This document shows positions 44,100-52,611 of a DNA stretch of 64,000 nt, piece by piece. The notes beneath the pieces are model-generated. The model was not told the origin of the DNA, ran no database searches, and saw only the letters and a list, made by a program, of their open reading frames with translations. Source of the DNA: Microbacterium terregens (lineage in GTDB: Bacteria > Pseudomonadota > Alphaproteobacteria > Sphingomonadales > Sphingomonadaceae); the NCBI RefSeq assembly GCF_027922045.1, contig NZ_BSEX01000012.1, forward strand, positions 121,750 through 185,749, written 5' to 3'. Made by a program: the position numbers and the translations under genes. Numbering within the stretch: position 1 is the stretch's first letter; every line of letters begins with the position of its first letter.

Positions 44100-44735
44100 A
44101 TGACCCTGCGTATGTCCTGGACTCTGTGCTTGCTTCCGGCCCTGTCGCTGGCGGTAGGATGCTCCGCGCCACAGGCCGACCCTGCCAACTCGAACCGCGC
44201 GCCCGATGCGCAGGGGCTCTCATCTCCCGACGCACGGCCGTCTCCCCCACTACCCCACTCTCCGCCGCCAGCGCCCGGACCCAACTATTCGAGCAGTGTC
44301 GCTATCGCCCTGCCCGGCCTGCCCGACACCCGCGGCTTGGATGACGCCCAGCTCGACGCGATGTTCGATGCGGCGGTTGCACAGGCGCAGCCAGGTGAGG
44401 AGAAGCGCGCCGTCTGTGTCGGGATGCAGGGCCTTGCGGATTCGGCCGTGACCGATGCTCCGCCGAGGATCGTGCAGCGCCTAAGCGAGGGAGTGAGACT
44501 CCCCGCCGTCCCAGCGTCACAATGCCAAGCCGATGTTCACCCCTTCGTGATGGCGACCAAGGCGAATGCCATCCTCTACACCGTTAAAGTCGAATCCCGC
44601 GACGCGCGGGGCGTTCTGACCTTTGTGGCGATGGCCACCTTCGGAAATCTTGGCGCCAAAGGGATGCAGTTTCGGCTCGTTCGCGAGCAAGGACGCTGGA
44701 CGCCGCGGCACACCGGCAAGACCATTTATTCATGA
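44100..44735 (+). CDS. Hypothetical lipoprotein
   Basis: The 211-residue protein has a lipoprotein signal (LCLLPALSLAVGCSAPQ) with the lipobox LAVGC, a Pro/Ser-rich linker, and a conserved-looking C-terminal part (AVCVGMQGLADSAVTDAP, then NAILYTVKVESRDARGVLTFVAMATFGNLG). No catalytic motif was found. It begins 16 bases after the LuxR-type gene and may be co-transcribed with it. Confidence 0.65.
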   Translation: MTLRMSWTLCLLPALSLAVGCSAPQADPANSNRAPDAQGLSSPDARPSPPLPHSPPPAPGPNYSSSVAIALPGLPDTRGLDDAQLDAMFDAAVAQAQPGEEKRAVCVGMQGLADSAVTDAPPRIVQRLSEGVRLPAVPASQCQADVHPFVMATKANAILYTVKVESRDARGVLTFVAMATFGNLGAKGMQFRLVREQGRWTPRHTGKTIYS

Positions 44736-44792
44736 GGCGGCCGTGACTCTCCGCACCATCAGGGTCGCTGTGGCAATACTGACCGCTTCGGG

Positions 44793-45509
44793 ATGTGCGA
44801 CGTTGCCCGAAGCGGAGAGCGCCCGACCATCGGCCGCGTTGCTGAAACCTTGGCCAAGCTCCACCGGAACGCTGAAGCGGCCGACGCACCCTATATCGAG
44901 AAGGTGCGCGACGAGCTCCAAGCGTCAGGCGCCTCGCTCGAGCAGGCGGCAGCGCAGATGATTGCAAATGAACGGCAGGACTACCGTGCCGCCTACAAGG
45001 ACCATGCTGCACACTTCCTGTCGGTGACACCCGGGTACGGCCGCTTCCTCTACGCGATCGCGCGGGCCACGAAGGCAACGCGAATTGTGGAGTTCGGCAC
45101 ATCGATGGGCATCTCCACCATCTATCTGGCGGCCGCGCTCCAGGATAATGGCGGTGGCCAGCTCATCGGCTCCGAGATGGAGCCCACGAAGGTCGCGCGC
45201 GCCCGCGCGCACGTCCAGGCGGCGGGGCTCGCCGACCTGGTCGAGATCCGAGAGGGCGACGCGCTGGAGACGCTCCGGGATCTCGACAGCGTGATCGATC
45301 TGGCGCTGATCGACGGCGCGTGGTCGCTATACCTTCCGGTGCTCAAGCTGATCGAGCCGAAACTGCGGCCCGGCGCGGTGATCCTCGCCGAGAACGCCTT
45401 CGCCGAGGATTACCTAGACTATGTCCGCGCGCCGGCCAACGGCTACATCGCGCAGACCCTGCCGATCGACGAAGGCCGCGGAAACGAGTTCGCGGTACGC
45501 GTCGGATGA
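44793..45509 (+). CDS. SAM-dependent O-methyltransferase
   Basis: The 238-residue protein has the methyltransferase fold: SAM motif I VEFGTSMGISTIYLAAAL near residue 93, LIGSEMEPTKVARARAHV, and motif post-I around VIDLALIDGAW. The sequence is of the catechol/caffeoyl-CoA O-methyltransferase type. Substrate not known. It overlaps the next gene by 4 bases (ATGA), so the two act together. Confidence 0.82.
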   Translation: MCDVARSGERPTIGRVAETLAKLHRNAEAADAPYIEKVRDELQASGASLEQAAAQMIANERQDYRAAYKDHAAHFLSVTPGYGRFLYAIARATKATRIVEFGTSMGISTIYLAAALQDNGGGQLIGSEMEPTKVARARAHVQAAGLADLVEIREGDALETLRDLDSVIDLALIDGAWSLYLPVLKLIEPKLRPGAVILAENAFAEDYLDYVRAPANGYIAQTLPIDEGRGNEFAVRVG

Positions 45510-46252
45510 CAGGCGCGACCGCAGCGGGCGGCGCCGGTGCCAGATCACAGGGCCGCCTCAGCAAGCTGATCACGGGCCTGTTCATGAAACATGCGAGGGT
45601 CGCCGCTATTGAGGACGTCGCGCCTCGCTTCCGCTTGGTGACACTGGACGGCCCAGCGCTTCGCAATGTCACCTGGCAACCAGGGCAGAAGCTTCAGATC
45701 GCGATGGGCTCGCCGTTCGTAGGGCGGACCTACACGCCGCTCGACTGGGATCCTGGCGAAGGCCGCACCCGCCTTCTCGGTTATGCTCATGGCGACGGGC
45801 CAGGAAGCGAATGGATTCTTGGCCTCGCGGTCGGCGATCGATGCGAGGTTTTCGGTCCGCGCAGTTCGCTCGATGCCGATCGCGTGGCACCCCCGCGCGC
45901 CCTTTTCGGCGACGAGACGTCGATCGGCTTGGCTCACGCCCTGGTCAGAGCGGAACAAGTGAGCCCGACCCGCTGCTGCTTCGAGGTTGGAGATGCCGAT
46001 ATCTCTCGCCAGGTTCTGGCGCGCTTGGACCTCGACGCGGCCACCCTGATCGTCAGGCGTGACAATGCAGGACACCTCCCCGCGCTCGAGAATGCGCTCA
46101 AGGCTTTTGTGACGGCCGGAGCATCGTTCGTGCTCACCGGGCAATCCGGCACCGTCCAGGGCCTTCGCCATAAGCTAAGGGATCATGGCGTCCCCACGAG
46201 CCGCGCGCTCGAAAAGGCCTATTGGGCACCTGGCAAACGCGGCCTGGATTGA
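45506..46252 (+). CDS. Siderophore-interacting-type FAD-binding reductase
   Basis: The 248-residue protein resembles the SIP family: VAPRFRLVTLDGPALRNVTWQPGQKLQIA and RTYTPLDWDPGEGRTRLLGYAHGDGPGSEW (FAD domain), then FGDETSIGLAHAL and the characteristic end ALEKAYWAPGKRGL (YWR-GK in SIPs). Such proteins reduce ferric siderophores or related substrates. It is coupled to the O-methyltransferase, so the pair may modify and reduce a catechol-like compound; that link is inference. Confidence 0.78.
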   Translation: MTGATAAGGAGARSQGRLSKLITGLFMKHARVAAIEDVAPRFRLVTLDGPALRNVTWQPGQKLQIAMGSPFVGRTYTPLDWDPGEGRTRLLGYAHGDGPGSEWILGLAVGDRCEVFGPRSSLDADRVAPPRALFGDETSIGLAHALVRAEQVSPTRCCFEVGDADISRQVLARLDLDAATLIVRRDNAGHLPALENALKAFVTAGASFVLTGQSGTVQGLRHKLRDHGVPTSRALEKAYWAPGKRGLD

Positions 46253-46325
46253 AGTCGACGGCTCTCGCTGCCGAAAAGCGCTTCCTGAGGAGGTCCGCCG
46301 TGCTCAGCCATGTTCAATCGATCGC

Positions 46326-47435
46326 TCACCCGTAGACGCTTGCCTGCCTCACACGCCGGAGGAAGCCGGAGACCAGTTCCTCATCGTCGATGTCCTGGAC
46401 GATGCGGGGCCGTAAGGTCCGGACTGCGGAGGTGTTGGGAAACCAGGCGCCGAAATGCTCGCCCTCGCCCAGGCCCTGCAGCGACAGCGTGATCGCGAAC
46501 GGGCCAACAATACTCTGCTCGGCAAAGAAGGCGGCAATTGCCGCCAAATAGCGCTTTGCCGCCTCGTTGAACTCGTGCAGCCCCAGCCTCCCCTCCCCAC
46601 TCAGCTGCTGGATGGCAAAGGCTGCCTGGGCATGGACGAACCAGTCATCGCGGATGAACAAGCGTTCGATCCCCTGCGACCTCAGGTCCTTGGCGAAAAG
46701 CTCGTGGCCATCTTCGACCGCCTTGAACCAAGGCTCGGAATGCTCGTGGAATACGGGTCCGGGATAGCGGACATGGTCTCCCTGCTCGAACGCGCGGCGC
46801 TGATAATCGAAATGCTCCTGGGGCAGGATGCCGATCCGCAGCGCTTGGCGAGCCACCACGCGACCGCTGGCGGCAAGCTTGGCATCCTCGGCTCCGGTCA
46901 ATTCCTCGAGCCGGCTCATCCACGCGGTCTCGTCGACAAACCGGCTGCGCAGCATTCCCGGATCGATCGGCAGATTGCGCGCGCCCGAGCGGATCAGGTA
47001 GCCGCCCGAGAGCCGGTTCATGAACGGCGCGCCGGCGTGCCGCGGGATCTGGATGTCGAGGATGAACCCCGTCTCGAAAGGGATCGGGACGACGTGCACG
47101 TCCAAGGGAACGGGCGTGATGCCGTCCTGGATCACCGTCTGGAGGCGAAGCGCCGTCTTGTCCGGATCACCCGAAATCGGGCGAAAGCTCTCGAAGCGGC
47201 CGCCTTTCTCCTCCACGCCGACGATGATGCGGGCAGGTCCCCGGTTCAGAAAGGCAACGACATCGTCGAGCAGCCGGGTCTTGGCTTCCGGCTTGTCGAG
47301 GTTCACCTCCCGCTTGAAGTCGAGATCCTGCCCTTCCTGAAGGCTACCATCGGCAATCTCCGAGACGGTAAGCGCGTCGAGCGTGCGCCGCCGGCGTTCC
47401 GGCCTGGCGGGTTCCGTCACGGTGATCCTGACCAT
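46326..47435 (-). CDS. Schlafen/AlbA_2 domain protein
   Basis: The 369-residue protein has an N-terminal AlbA_2 (Schlafen-type) domain: LQEGQDLDFKREVNL, then LLDDVVAFLNRGPARIIVGVEEKGGRFE and the later GGYLIRSGARNLP. AlbA_2 domains bind nucleic acid or nucleotides and occur in several defence genes. The C-terminal 200 residues are of unknown function. It is the last gene of the TIR operon, 3 bases after the recombinase gene. Confidence 0.82.
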   Translation of the reverse strand: MVRITVTEPARPERRRRTLDALTVSEIADGSLQEGQDLDFKREVNLDKPEAKTRLLDDVVAFLNRGPARIIVGVEEKGGRFESFRPISGDPDKTALRLQTVIQDGITPVPLDVHVVPIPFETGFILDIQIPRHAGAPFMNRLSGGYLIRSGARNLPIDPGMLRSRFVDETAWMSRLEELTGAEDAKLAASGRVVARQALRIGILPQEHFDYQRRAFEQGDHVRYPGPVFHEHSEPWFKAVEDGHELFAKDLRSQGIERLFIRDDWFVHAQAAFAIQQLSGEGRLGLHEFNEAAKRYLAAIAAFFAEQSIVGPFAITLSLQGLGEGEHFGAWFPNTSAVRTLRPRIVQDIDDEELVSGFLRRVRQASVYG

Positions 47436-47438
47436 TGC

Positions 47439-48569
47439 TCAGCCATTATCCTGAAAGCGACGTGCGAGGCGCGCCGACGCCCCGCTCTTGGCGGCGAGCC
47501 GCGCGCCGTAGCGCATGACGGTCTTGGGGTCGCGCCAGCGATAGGCTTGCATGATCGCGGGCAGGCTCTCGCCAGCGGCGAAATTGTCCTGCGCCACGCC
47601 CACCCGGATCGAGTGGCTCGAGACAGCCGCCACCCAGCGCTCCAGCTCGGCTTCGCTCATTGGACCGAGCAGCTTCTTGTCGAACGCCGCGCGAATGAGG
47701 CGGCGGTAGATCAGGGTGATCGTGTTCGGGTGAAGAGCCCCCTCCCCCACCGACCGAACCCCTCCGTCGAAATACGTCTCGACCCGCCGGAAAAGCGGCC
47801 CGGTCTTTATCCCTCCTGCCTGCCGCCACTCCTCGATCGCCTGCATGGTCGCCGGTGACAGATAGGCGAGCGCGCCCGCCCGTTCGCGGTCGGTCTTGCT
47901 CGTGCCGATGAACAAGCTTCCCGACCCGTCGGGGTCTGGGCCGTCGATCGCCTCGCACAGGATCGCGACCAGCTCGGAGCGGCGGCAGCCGCTGTCGTAC
48001 GCCACGCGCAGGAGCGCGCGATCGCGCGCGCCCAGCATGTCGCGCCGGGAGGCCTTGAGCAGATGGGTGAGACAGATTCCGGTCGCCGGATCGTCGAGGT
48101 CGCTCACTTCACCCTTGAACCGGATGCCCCGCGCCTGCCGCTGTCGCGTCCCCAGAAGCTTGCGCAAGCCCTTGAGCTCGAGCCGCACCAGCGGCGCCGC
48201 GGTCGGGTCCTCGAGCCCGGCCATGCGGTAGGCCCAGCCGATATTCACCAGATAGCGCTCGATCGTCGCCGGCGCCCGCCGTTTCAGCGGATTGCGCGGA
48301 TCCTGCTCGACTCCCGACAGAGCCCGCAGATAGGCAGCGACCGCATCGGCGTCGGCCCGGGCGGTCGTCAGGCCACGCCGCCGGCACCACTGATCCCAGA
48401 TCCTCAGGTCCGACAGGAAGGCGCGGATCGTGTTGACCGACCAGGCCCGGGCGGCGGCTGCGACCAGCTGGGGGTCGGCAAGCCGCCGCGCCGGCGCGAG
48501 CGCCTCGACCTGCGCAACGATCTCGCTGATCGGCGCCGTCTCGGCACGAACCAGGCCAGGCTCAGCCAT
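47439..48569 (-). CDS. Tyrosine recombinase/integrase
   Basis: The 376-residue protein has a SAM-like N-terminal DNA-binding domain (SVNTIRAFLSDLRIWDQWC) and a catalytic domain with Arg in GCRRSELV near residue 193, Lys in TSKTDRERAG, HSIR near 319 and Tyr in VMRYGAR near 350. The residues for DNA strand cutting are all present. It is located inside the TIR operon, overlapping the TIR stop by 8 bases, unlike a standalone integrase. No attachment site was identified. Confidence 0.92.
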   Translation of the reverse strand: MAEPGLVRAETAPISEIVAQVEALAPARRLADPQLVAAAARAWSVNTIRAFLSDLRIWDQWCRRRGLTTARADADAVAAYLRALSGVEQDPRNPLKRRAPATIERYLVNIGWAYRMAGLEDPTAAPLVRLELKGLRKLLGTRQRQARGIRFKGEVSDLDDPATGICLTHLLKASRRDMLGARDRALLRVAYDSGCRRSELVAILCEAIDGPDPDGSGSLFIGTSKTDRERAGALAYLSPATMQAIEEWRQAGGIKTGPLFRRVETYFDGGVRSVGEGALHPNTITLIYRRLIRAAFDKKLLGPMSEAELERWVAAVSSHSIRVGVAQDNFAAGESLPAIMQAYRWRDPKTVMRYGARLAAKSGASARLARRFQDNG

Positions 48570-49803
48570 GGCTACGCGCGAAGCGCAGGGTCTCGTCGGT
48601 GCGAACGAGCTGCACCGCGCGCCAGGGGGCGGAGGCGAGCGCGTGCCGCGCCTTGATGGCACCGACCCGCTCGAGATAGCAGATGGCGCTGTTCATCCGG
48701 CGCGGCTCCCATCCCAGCGTTTCGGCGAGCTGCCGCGTGTCGACGGCCCGCTCCTCGCCCGTCACCATCCGGTTGGCCAGCGTGCGCGCGTCCTCGCTTG
48801 GACGGAAGGGCATGAACGCCTCGTCGAAGTCCACGAACAGCGCCGGTTGCGGGGCATAGTGCCCGATTATGTTCATCTCGCGCAGGTAACCGGCGTCCTT
48901 GAGGTCGAGCAGCCCGATCCGCAGGTCATCCGCTGAGATGCCGAGAGCCGCCGGCAGATCGGCGAGGGTCACGATGGGGTCGACGGCCGTCGCATTCGCG
49001 CTGGTCTCCACGATGTGCTTGCCGATCGCGATCGCGGCGGGCGACCAGCCTTCCAGCCCGCTCGGAGCCTTCTGCAGGTAACGCGGCGCGTCCCCGAGTG
49101 GGGGCTTGCGGCTCACACCATGCAGCCGGTCCACCAGGGCCTTGAGGTCCGCCTCACTGGCGGGATCGATCTTGAGGAACAGCATCGCTTGGAGGAAGGG
49201 CGAGAGCTTCGCGGGATCGAGGTCGACGACCAGCGGCACGAACCGGCTCTTGCCGCCGACCTGCTGGACGAGGCCGACGTCGATCTCCTTGGCCACCCAT
49301 GGCTTGGTGATCGACGTCTCGGTCAACACCACGACGAAGTGGGTCATCGCGCCGAGGCCCTCCTCCATCTTCTGCCGCAGGCTGTCGCCGGGCTCGATCT
49401 CCCACTCGTCGAACCAGACGTCGACGCCGTTGGCCATGAGATACTCGGCGACGGGACGGACCCGGTCCTTGTCCTCGCTGGCGTGGGCAAGATAGATTTT
49501 CGGGTGCTTTGCCCCGTCGGCGGCATTCATGACCTGAACCTCTCCCGGGTCGACACCCAGACGCTTTTCGAGAAGACGCGCGAAGGCGGGCGACCCGGTC
49601 GTGCGGATTGCAACCCTGTTCCTCGACAATCGATCGACGAACACATTGGCGTGACTACCAGTCTCGGGATCGACGATCGAGGCAGCGGCGCCCCTCGCCT
49701 TCTCCTCGAGCGCCTGCATCCCAAGCTCGATCGCCTTGGCCTCGATGTCCGCCGCGAACTTGCGGGCGTCGAATGGCCTTCCATTGTGGGTCAACTTGAC
49801 CAT
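48562..49803 (-). CDS. TIR-domain protein with C-terminal winged-helix-like module
   Basis: The 413-residue protein has a short N-terminal region, a TIR domain at residues 101-235 (KIYLAHASEDKDRVRPVAEYL, VDVWFDEWEIEPGDSL, then ITKPWVAKEID), and a C-terminal module of about 150 residues. Glu173 in the WVAKEI pattern lies where NAD-cleaving TIRs have the catalytic glutamate. TIR defence proteins destroy NAD or make signal nucleotides. The C-terminal module resembles the preceding gene product. The ATG at 49803 has a poor ribosome site and overlaps the previous gene by 13 bases. Confidence 0.87.
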   Translation of the reverse strand: MVKLTHNGRPFDARKFAADIEAKAIELGMQALEEKARGAAASIVDPETGSHANVFVDRLSRNRVAIRTTGSPAFARLLEKRLGVDPGEVQVMNAADGAKHPKIYLAHASEDKDRVRPVAEYLMANGVDVWFDEWEIEPGDSLRQKMEEGLGAMTHFVVVLTETSITKPWVAKEIDVGLVQQVGGKSRFVPLVVDLDPAKLSPFLQAMLFLKIDPASEADLKALVDRLHGVSRKPPLGDAPRYLQKAPSGLEGWSPAAIAIGKHIVETSANATAVDPIVTLADLPAALGISADDLRIGLLDLKDAGYLREMNIIGHYAPQPALFVDFDEAFMPFRPSEDARTLANRMVTGEERAVDTRQLAETLGWEPRRMNSAICYLERVGAIKARHALASAPWRAVQLVRTDETLRFARSHG

Positions 49804-50411
49804 CCGCTGTTGCACTGAACATAGCGGCGCAGCTGGACCAGATCCTCGTCGGCGAGCAGGATCCCCATGGTGGGATAGTTGTCCTGGAGCGACTTGCGGA
49901 CGCGGCCGTCGTGAACGCACGGGATCAGCAGCGCAAAGGCAGGATTGAAGCGGCGACGTTCCCACCCTGCAGCTTCCTCGAGCTTCGCGGCGTTCCCGCC
50001 CAAGTCCGGCTTCTCCAGCAGCAGCCGCGCGAGCACGACCGAGTCCTCGACCGGATCATGTCCGGTGATCGCCGGGTCGCTGGCAATGAACAGCTCCACG
50101 GTGGTGCGCACCCGCGGCAGGTGCGGACCCAGCACATGCGAGAGCGTGACGAGGCCATCCGCTTCCAGTTCCGCCAGCGCCGTCCCCAAGGTCTTCCGGG
50201 TCTCGCTCGGGAACGCCTCAAGCAACTCATCGCCGAAATGCGTCGGCAGGCCCTTGGGGCTATGCTCGGCCATGTGGCGGCCGAGCCGCTGGGCGAGATC
50301 GCTGAGATGGTCGTACACGCTGCTTTTCGTCCCGGTTGGCCGCGACAGGCGGCGCACCGGCGCACCGTGTGCCGGCCCGTATTCCTTACCTTCATATAGA
50401 AGCGCCAACAA
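49791..50411 (-). CDS. Unknown protein, homologous in layout to the C-terminal module of the TIR protein
   Basis: About 206 residues. Two segments parallel the TIR protein's C-terminus: ALAELEADGLVTLSHVLG matches LLDLKDAGYLREMNIIG, and EEAAGWERRRFNPAFALL matches AETLGWEPRRMNSAICYL. The same spacing and ED-LA residues lie between. It should be a helical, winged-helix-like module without enzyme motifs. The longest frame starts with TTG at 50411; GTG codons at residues 19 and 32 are alternatives. It is the first gene of the TIR operon, behind an inverted repeat. Confidence 0.65.
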   Translation of the reverse strand: MLALLYEGKEYGPAHGAPVRRLSRPTGTKSSVYDHLSDLAQRLGRHMAEHSPKGLPTHFGDELLEAFPSETRKTLGTALAELEADGLVTLSHVLGPHLPRVRTTVELFIASDPAITGHDPVEDSVVLARLLLEKPDLGGNAAKLEEAAGWERRRFNPAFALLIPCVHDGRVRKSLQDNYPTMGILLADEDLVQLRRYVQCNSGWSS

Positions 50412-50417
50412 TAGGGT

Positions 50418-50440
50418 GTTGATAAGGGTCTATTATCAAC
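50418..50440. promoter_or_regulatory. Inverted repeat upstream of the TIR operon
   Basis: GTTGATAA (50418-50425) and TTATCAAC (50433-50440) are a perfect 8-bp inverted repeat with a 7-base spacer, between the TIR operon and the divergent HTH gene. On the minus strand TTGATA could be a -35. It is a likely operator for one or both sides. Confidence 0.5.
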
Positions 50441-50494
50441 AGCAGACGTGCGCCCACGGTAGACGGTACGCAAAGTTTGCGGATACTATTGCGC

Positions 50495-51523
50495 ATGGTT
50501 CGCCCTTCCACCGACCTTTCCGCGCCAGATTGGACCAGCGGCCTAGCGCATGAGCTCGAAATGACAACGGCCGCCGTTGCACGCCTCGATGCGCGGATTT
50601 CCGCCAGCCATTGCGCCTCGGCGTGGACCCGACGCGCTGCGTGGAGCGGATTTGGTGAAGCTCTGCGGGGGCAAGGGGTCGAGATCGACGAAATCGACAT
50701 TTTCGGCCAAGCCTGCGGCCTTCCCCTGCCCTCGCGATCACTCCTGCCGACCTTCGGTGACGATCTCGCCGCCCTCGCCGCGTGGCACGAGAGCCTCGCC
50801 AGGCGCGGCGCGCGGCACTGGCGCGAGGCCCTCCCCTTCAGCTTCGATCCCCCGGCCGACTGGGGCCAGCGGCCCCTGCTCCTGCGCGCCCTCGAGCTTA
50901 CCGCCCGGCATGCGCGCGCAGATCGCACCAGCGCGCCTTGGCTGGCGCTCCCGGCGCTCCTCCACGATCTTGACATCACGTATCGCCCGCTGCCCAGTCT
51001 TGCATGGGCCGACAAGGCCCTGCGGCTGCAGCCGGACCTGGGCGCCGCGATCATTCGGCGCTTCCTCAAGCAGCTGCGTCGCTCCGCCGTGACCGGGCTG
51101 GAGCGGCTCGACGCGCTCGAGGCCGACAGGCTGCGCGCGGCGCACGTGCTGAGGCAGGCCCGCCGTCCCGGCGCGCTCCTTCCCCTGCTGGCGCTCTCCC
51201 ATGTTCAGCCGGTGCTGAGCCCGCGCGGCGTCGGCGGGCACCTTGGCCTGACCATCTCGGGAGCTGGCAAGCTGCTCACGCGGGCCGCGAGAGCCGGGCT
51301 TCTCGTCGAGGTGAGCGGGCGTCAGAGCTGGCGCGCGTATCTTCCGCCGGATCTTGCGCAGGCGTTCGGCTTCGTACCCGCGCGCCGCGGGCGGCCGATC
51401 GCGCCACCTCGTCCGAGTCCTGCGCTTGACGCCGTGCTAGCCGACTTCGACGCCGAAATGCGCGCGATCGATGAGCGCCTGGCACGTCTCGGCGTCGGGA
51501 TGACCGAGCCGACGCCCGCCTGA
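50495..51523 (+). CDS. DUF1612-like HTH DNA-binding protein
   Basis: The 342-residue protein has the helical layout of DUF1612 proteins of alphaproteobacterial plasmids: TTAAVARLDARISASHCASAWTRRAAW near the start and a C-terminal helix-turn-helix (VLSPRGVGGHLGLTISGAGKLLTRAARAGLLVEVSGRQSWRAYL). I chose the ATG at 50495; a TTG frame begins 18 bases earlier. It converges with parB and diverges from the TIR operon. Its role is unknown; regulation of plasmid genes is plausible. Confidence 0.75.
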   Translation: MVRPSTDLSAPDWTSGLAHELEMTTAAVARLDARISASHCASAWTRRAAWSGFGEALRGQGVEIDEIDIFGQACGLPLPSRSLLPTFGDDLAALAAWHESLARRGARHWREALPFSFDPPADWGQRPLLLRALELTARHARADRTSAPWLALPALLHDLDITYRPLPSLAWADKALRLQPDLGAAIIRRFLKQLRRSAVTGLERLDALEADRLRAAHVLRQARRPGALLPLLALSHVQPVLSPRGVGGHLGLTISGAGKLLTRAARAGLLVEVSGRQSWRAYLPPDLAQAFGFVPARRGRPIAPPRPSPALDAVLADFDAEMRAIDERLARLGVGMTEPTPA

Positions 51524-51539
51524 CCTTCGCTGCGGCCGA

Positions 51540-52562
51540 TCAGCTCGTCGGCCAGAACCGGTCGAGGATCTCACCGAGCGCCCTCTCGGCGTCTGCCCGC
51601 GTGGCGCCGGCCTTCGGCAACAGGGTCAGCGTGACGCCGGTCCGGCCGTGGCCATCGAGTCGAAGCACCTCCGCGCCTCCCTCCGTCCTGACCGTAGTGT
51701 CGGCCTTTCCTGTCTTCTTGGGGGATCCTGTCTTCTTGGGGGCCTCGGCAGCAGCCGCCAGCATGCGCACCACGTCGGCCGGGGCGCGAGCAACGTCATC
51801 ACCCCGCTTGCGCGCTTCCGCGATGCGGCGCCCTTCGGCGAATACGCGGTCGCGCCGGTCCTCGGGCTTGAGCAACGGCTTGATCTGGGTAACGTGCTTG
51901 ATCCCGAGGTCGTGCGGTGACGCAAAGGCGCCGGTCACCTCTGCCGGCAGTCGCGCCAGGTCGAGATAACGACTGAGCCAACTCGTCGAGACGTTGATGC
52001 GCTCGGCCATGTCCTGCTGCTTGCCGCCGTAATAGGCGTCAAGCGCCCGGAGATAATCCCGGGCACGTTCGAAGTCCGAAATATCCTCGCGCGCGCGGTT
52101 CTCGATATCGGAAAGCCGGAATGCCTCTTCATCGGTGAGCTCCCGGATCTCGACCAGGAACCGGAAGTCCGGATAATTGTGGCTGCGCAGCCAGCTCACC
52201 GACCAGTGCCGTCGCGCGCCGCTAATGACCTCGAAATCGACGTCCGGATCATCACGTATCCGACGGACCAGCGCCGGAACTTCCTGCTTCCCTTGCGCCT
52301 TGAGGCTGTCGATCAGGTCCCGGCAGCGCTCTTCCGAAAGGCCTGCGTAATCGCGGTTATGGCCGTGCCACATCCGGCAGCGAGCAGGGTCGACGAGTTC
52401 GGTGGCCCGGTTGACGAGCGAGCCGGTCGCTAGCTCCGCCAGTCGCGTACTACGCCCCGCGAGCACCCCCATCCCCAACCGCGAATGTCGCGCCGGTGGG
52501 TCCGCCGGAGCCTCAATTGCGCCGGCAAGATCGGCAGCGAACGTGCGGTTTTTCGCGCTCAT
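51540..52562 (-). CDS. parB: Plasmid partition protein ParB
   Basis: The 340-residue protein has an N-terminal ParB nuclease-like domain (FEVISGARRHWSVSWL, residues about 110-125) and a helix-turn-helix region (KQQDMAERINVSTSWLSRYLDLARLP near 180-205). ParB proteins bind centromere sites and work with ParA. Residues near 275-285 form a tandem PKKTG repeat encoded by iteron-like DNA. It lies downstream of parA on the same strand, with a 20-bp palindrome between. Confidence 0.93.
   Translation of the reverse strand: MSAKNRTFAADLAGAIEAPADPPARHSRLGMGVLAGRSTRLAELATGSLVNRATELVDPARCRMWHGHNRDYAGLSEERCRDLIDSLKAQGKQEVPALVRRIRDDPDVDFEVISGARRHWSVSWLRSHNYPDFRFLVEIRELTDEEAFRLSDIENRAREDISDFERARDYLRALDAYYGGKQQDMAERINVSTSWLSRYLDLARLPAEVTGAFASPHDLGIKHVTQIKPLLKPEDRRDRVFAEGRRIAEARKRGDDVARAPADVVRMLAAAAEAPKKTGSPKKTGKADTTVRTEGGAEVLRLDGHGRTGVTLTLLPKAGATRADAERALGEILDRFWPTS
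51707..51742 (-). repeat. Two iteron-like 18-bp repeats inside parB
   Basis: On the minus strand, CCCCCAAGAAGACAGG occurs twice in tandem (51709-51724 and 51727-51742, period 18). The same 16 bases occur at 55474-55489 in the origin. In parB they encode PKKTG-S-PKKTG. This could be a coding coincidence or RepA-binding sites. Confidence 0.75.
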
Positions 52563-52581
52563 GGCGCCTCTCCTTTATCCG

Positions 52582-52601
52582 AAATTGCACCGGTGCAATT
52601 T
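52582..52601. promoter_or_regulatory. 20-bp palindrome, candidate partition site, copy 1
   Basis: AAATTGCACCGGTGCAATTT is a perfect 20-bp palindrome between parA and parB. An identical copy lies at 53957-53976. Centromere sites of plasmid par systems are often palindromes located at the par operon, so these are candidate parS sites; they may also be operators for ParB or RepA. Confidence 0.75.
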
Positions 52602-52611
52602 TGATCCTCCC

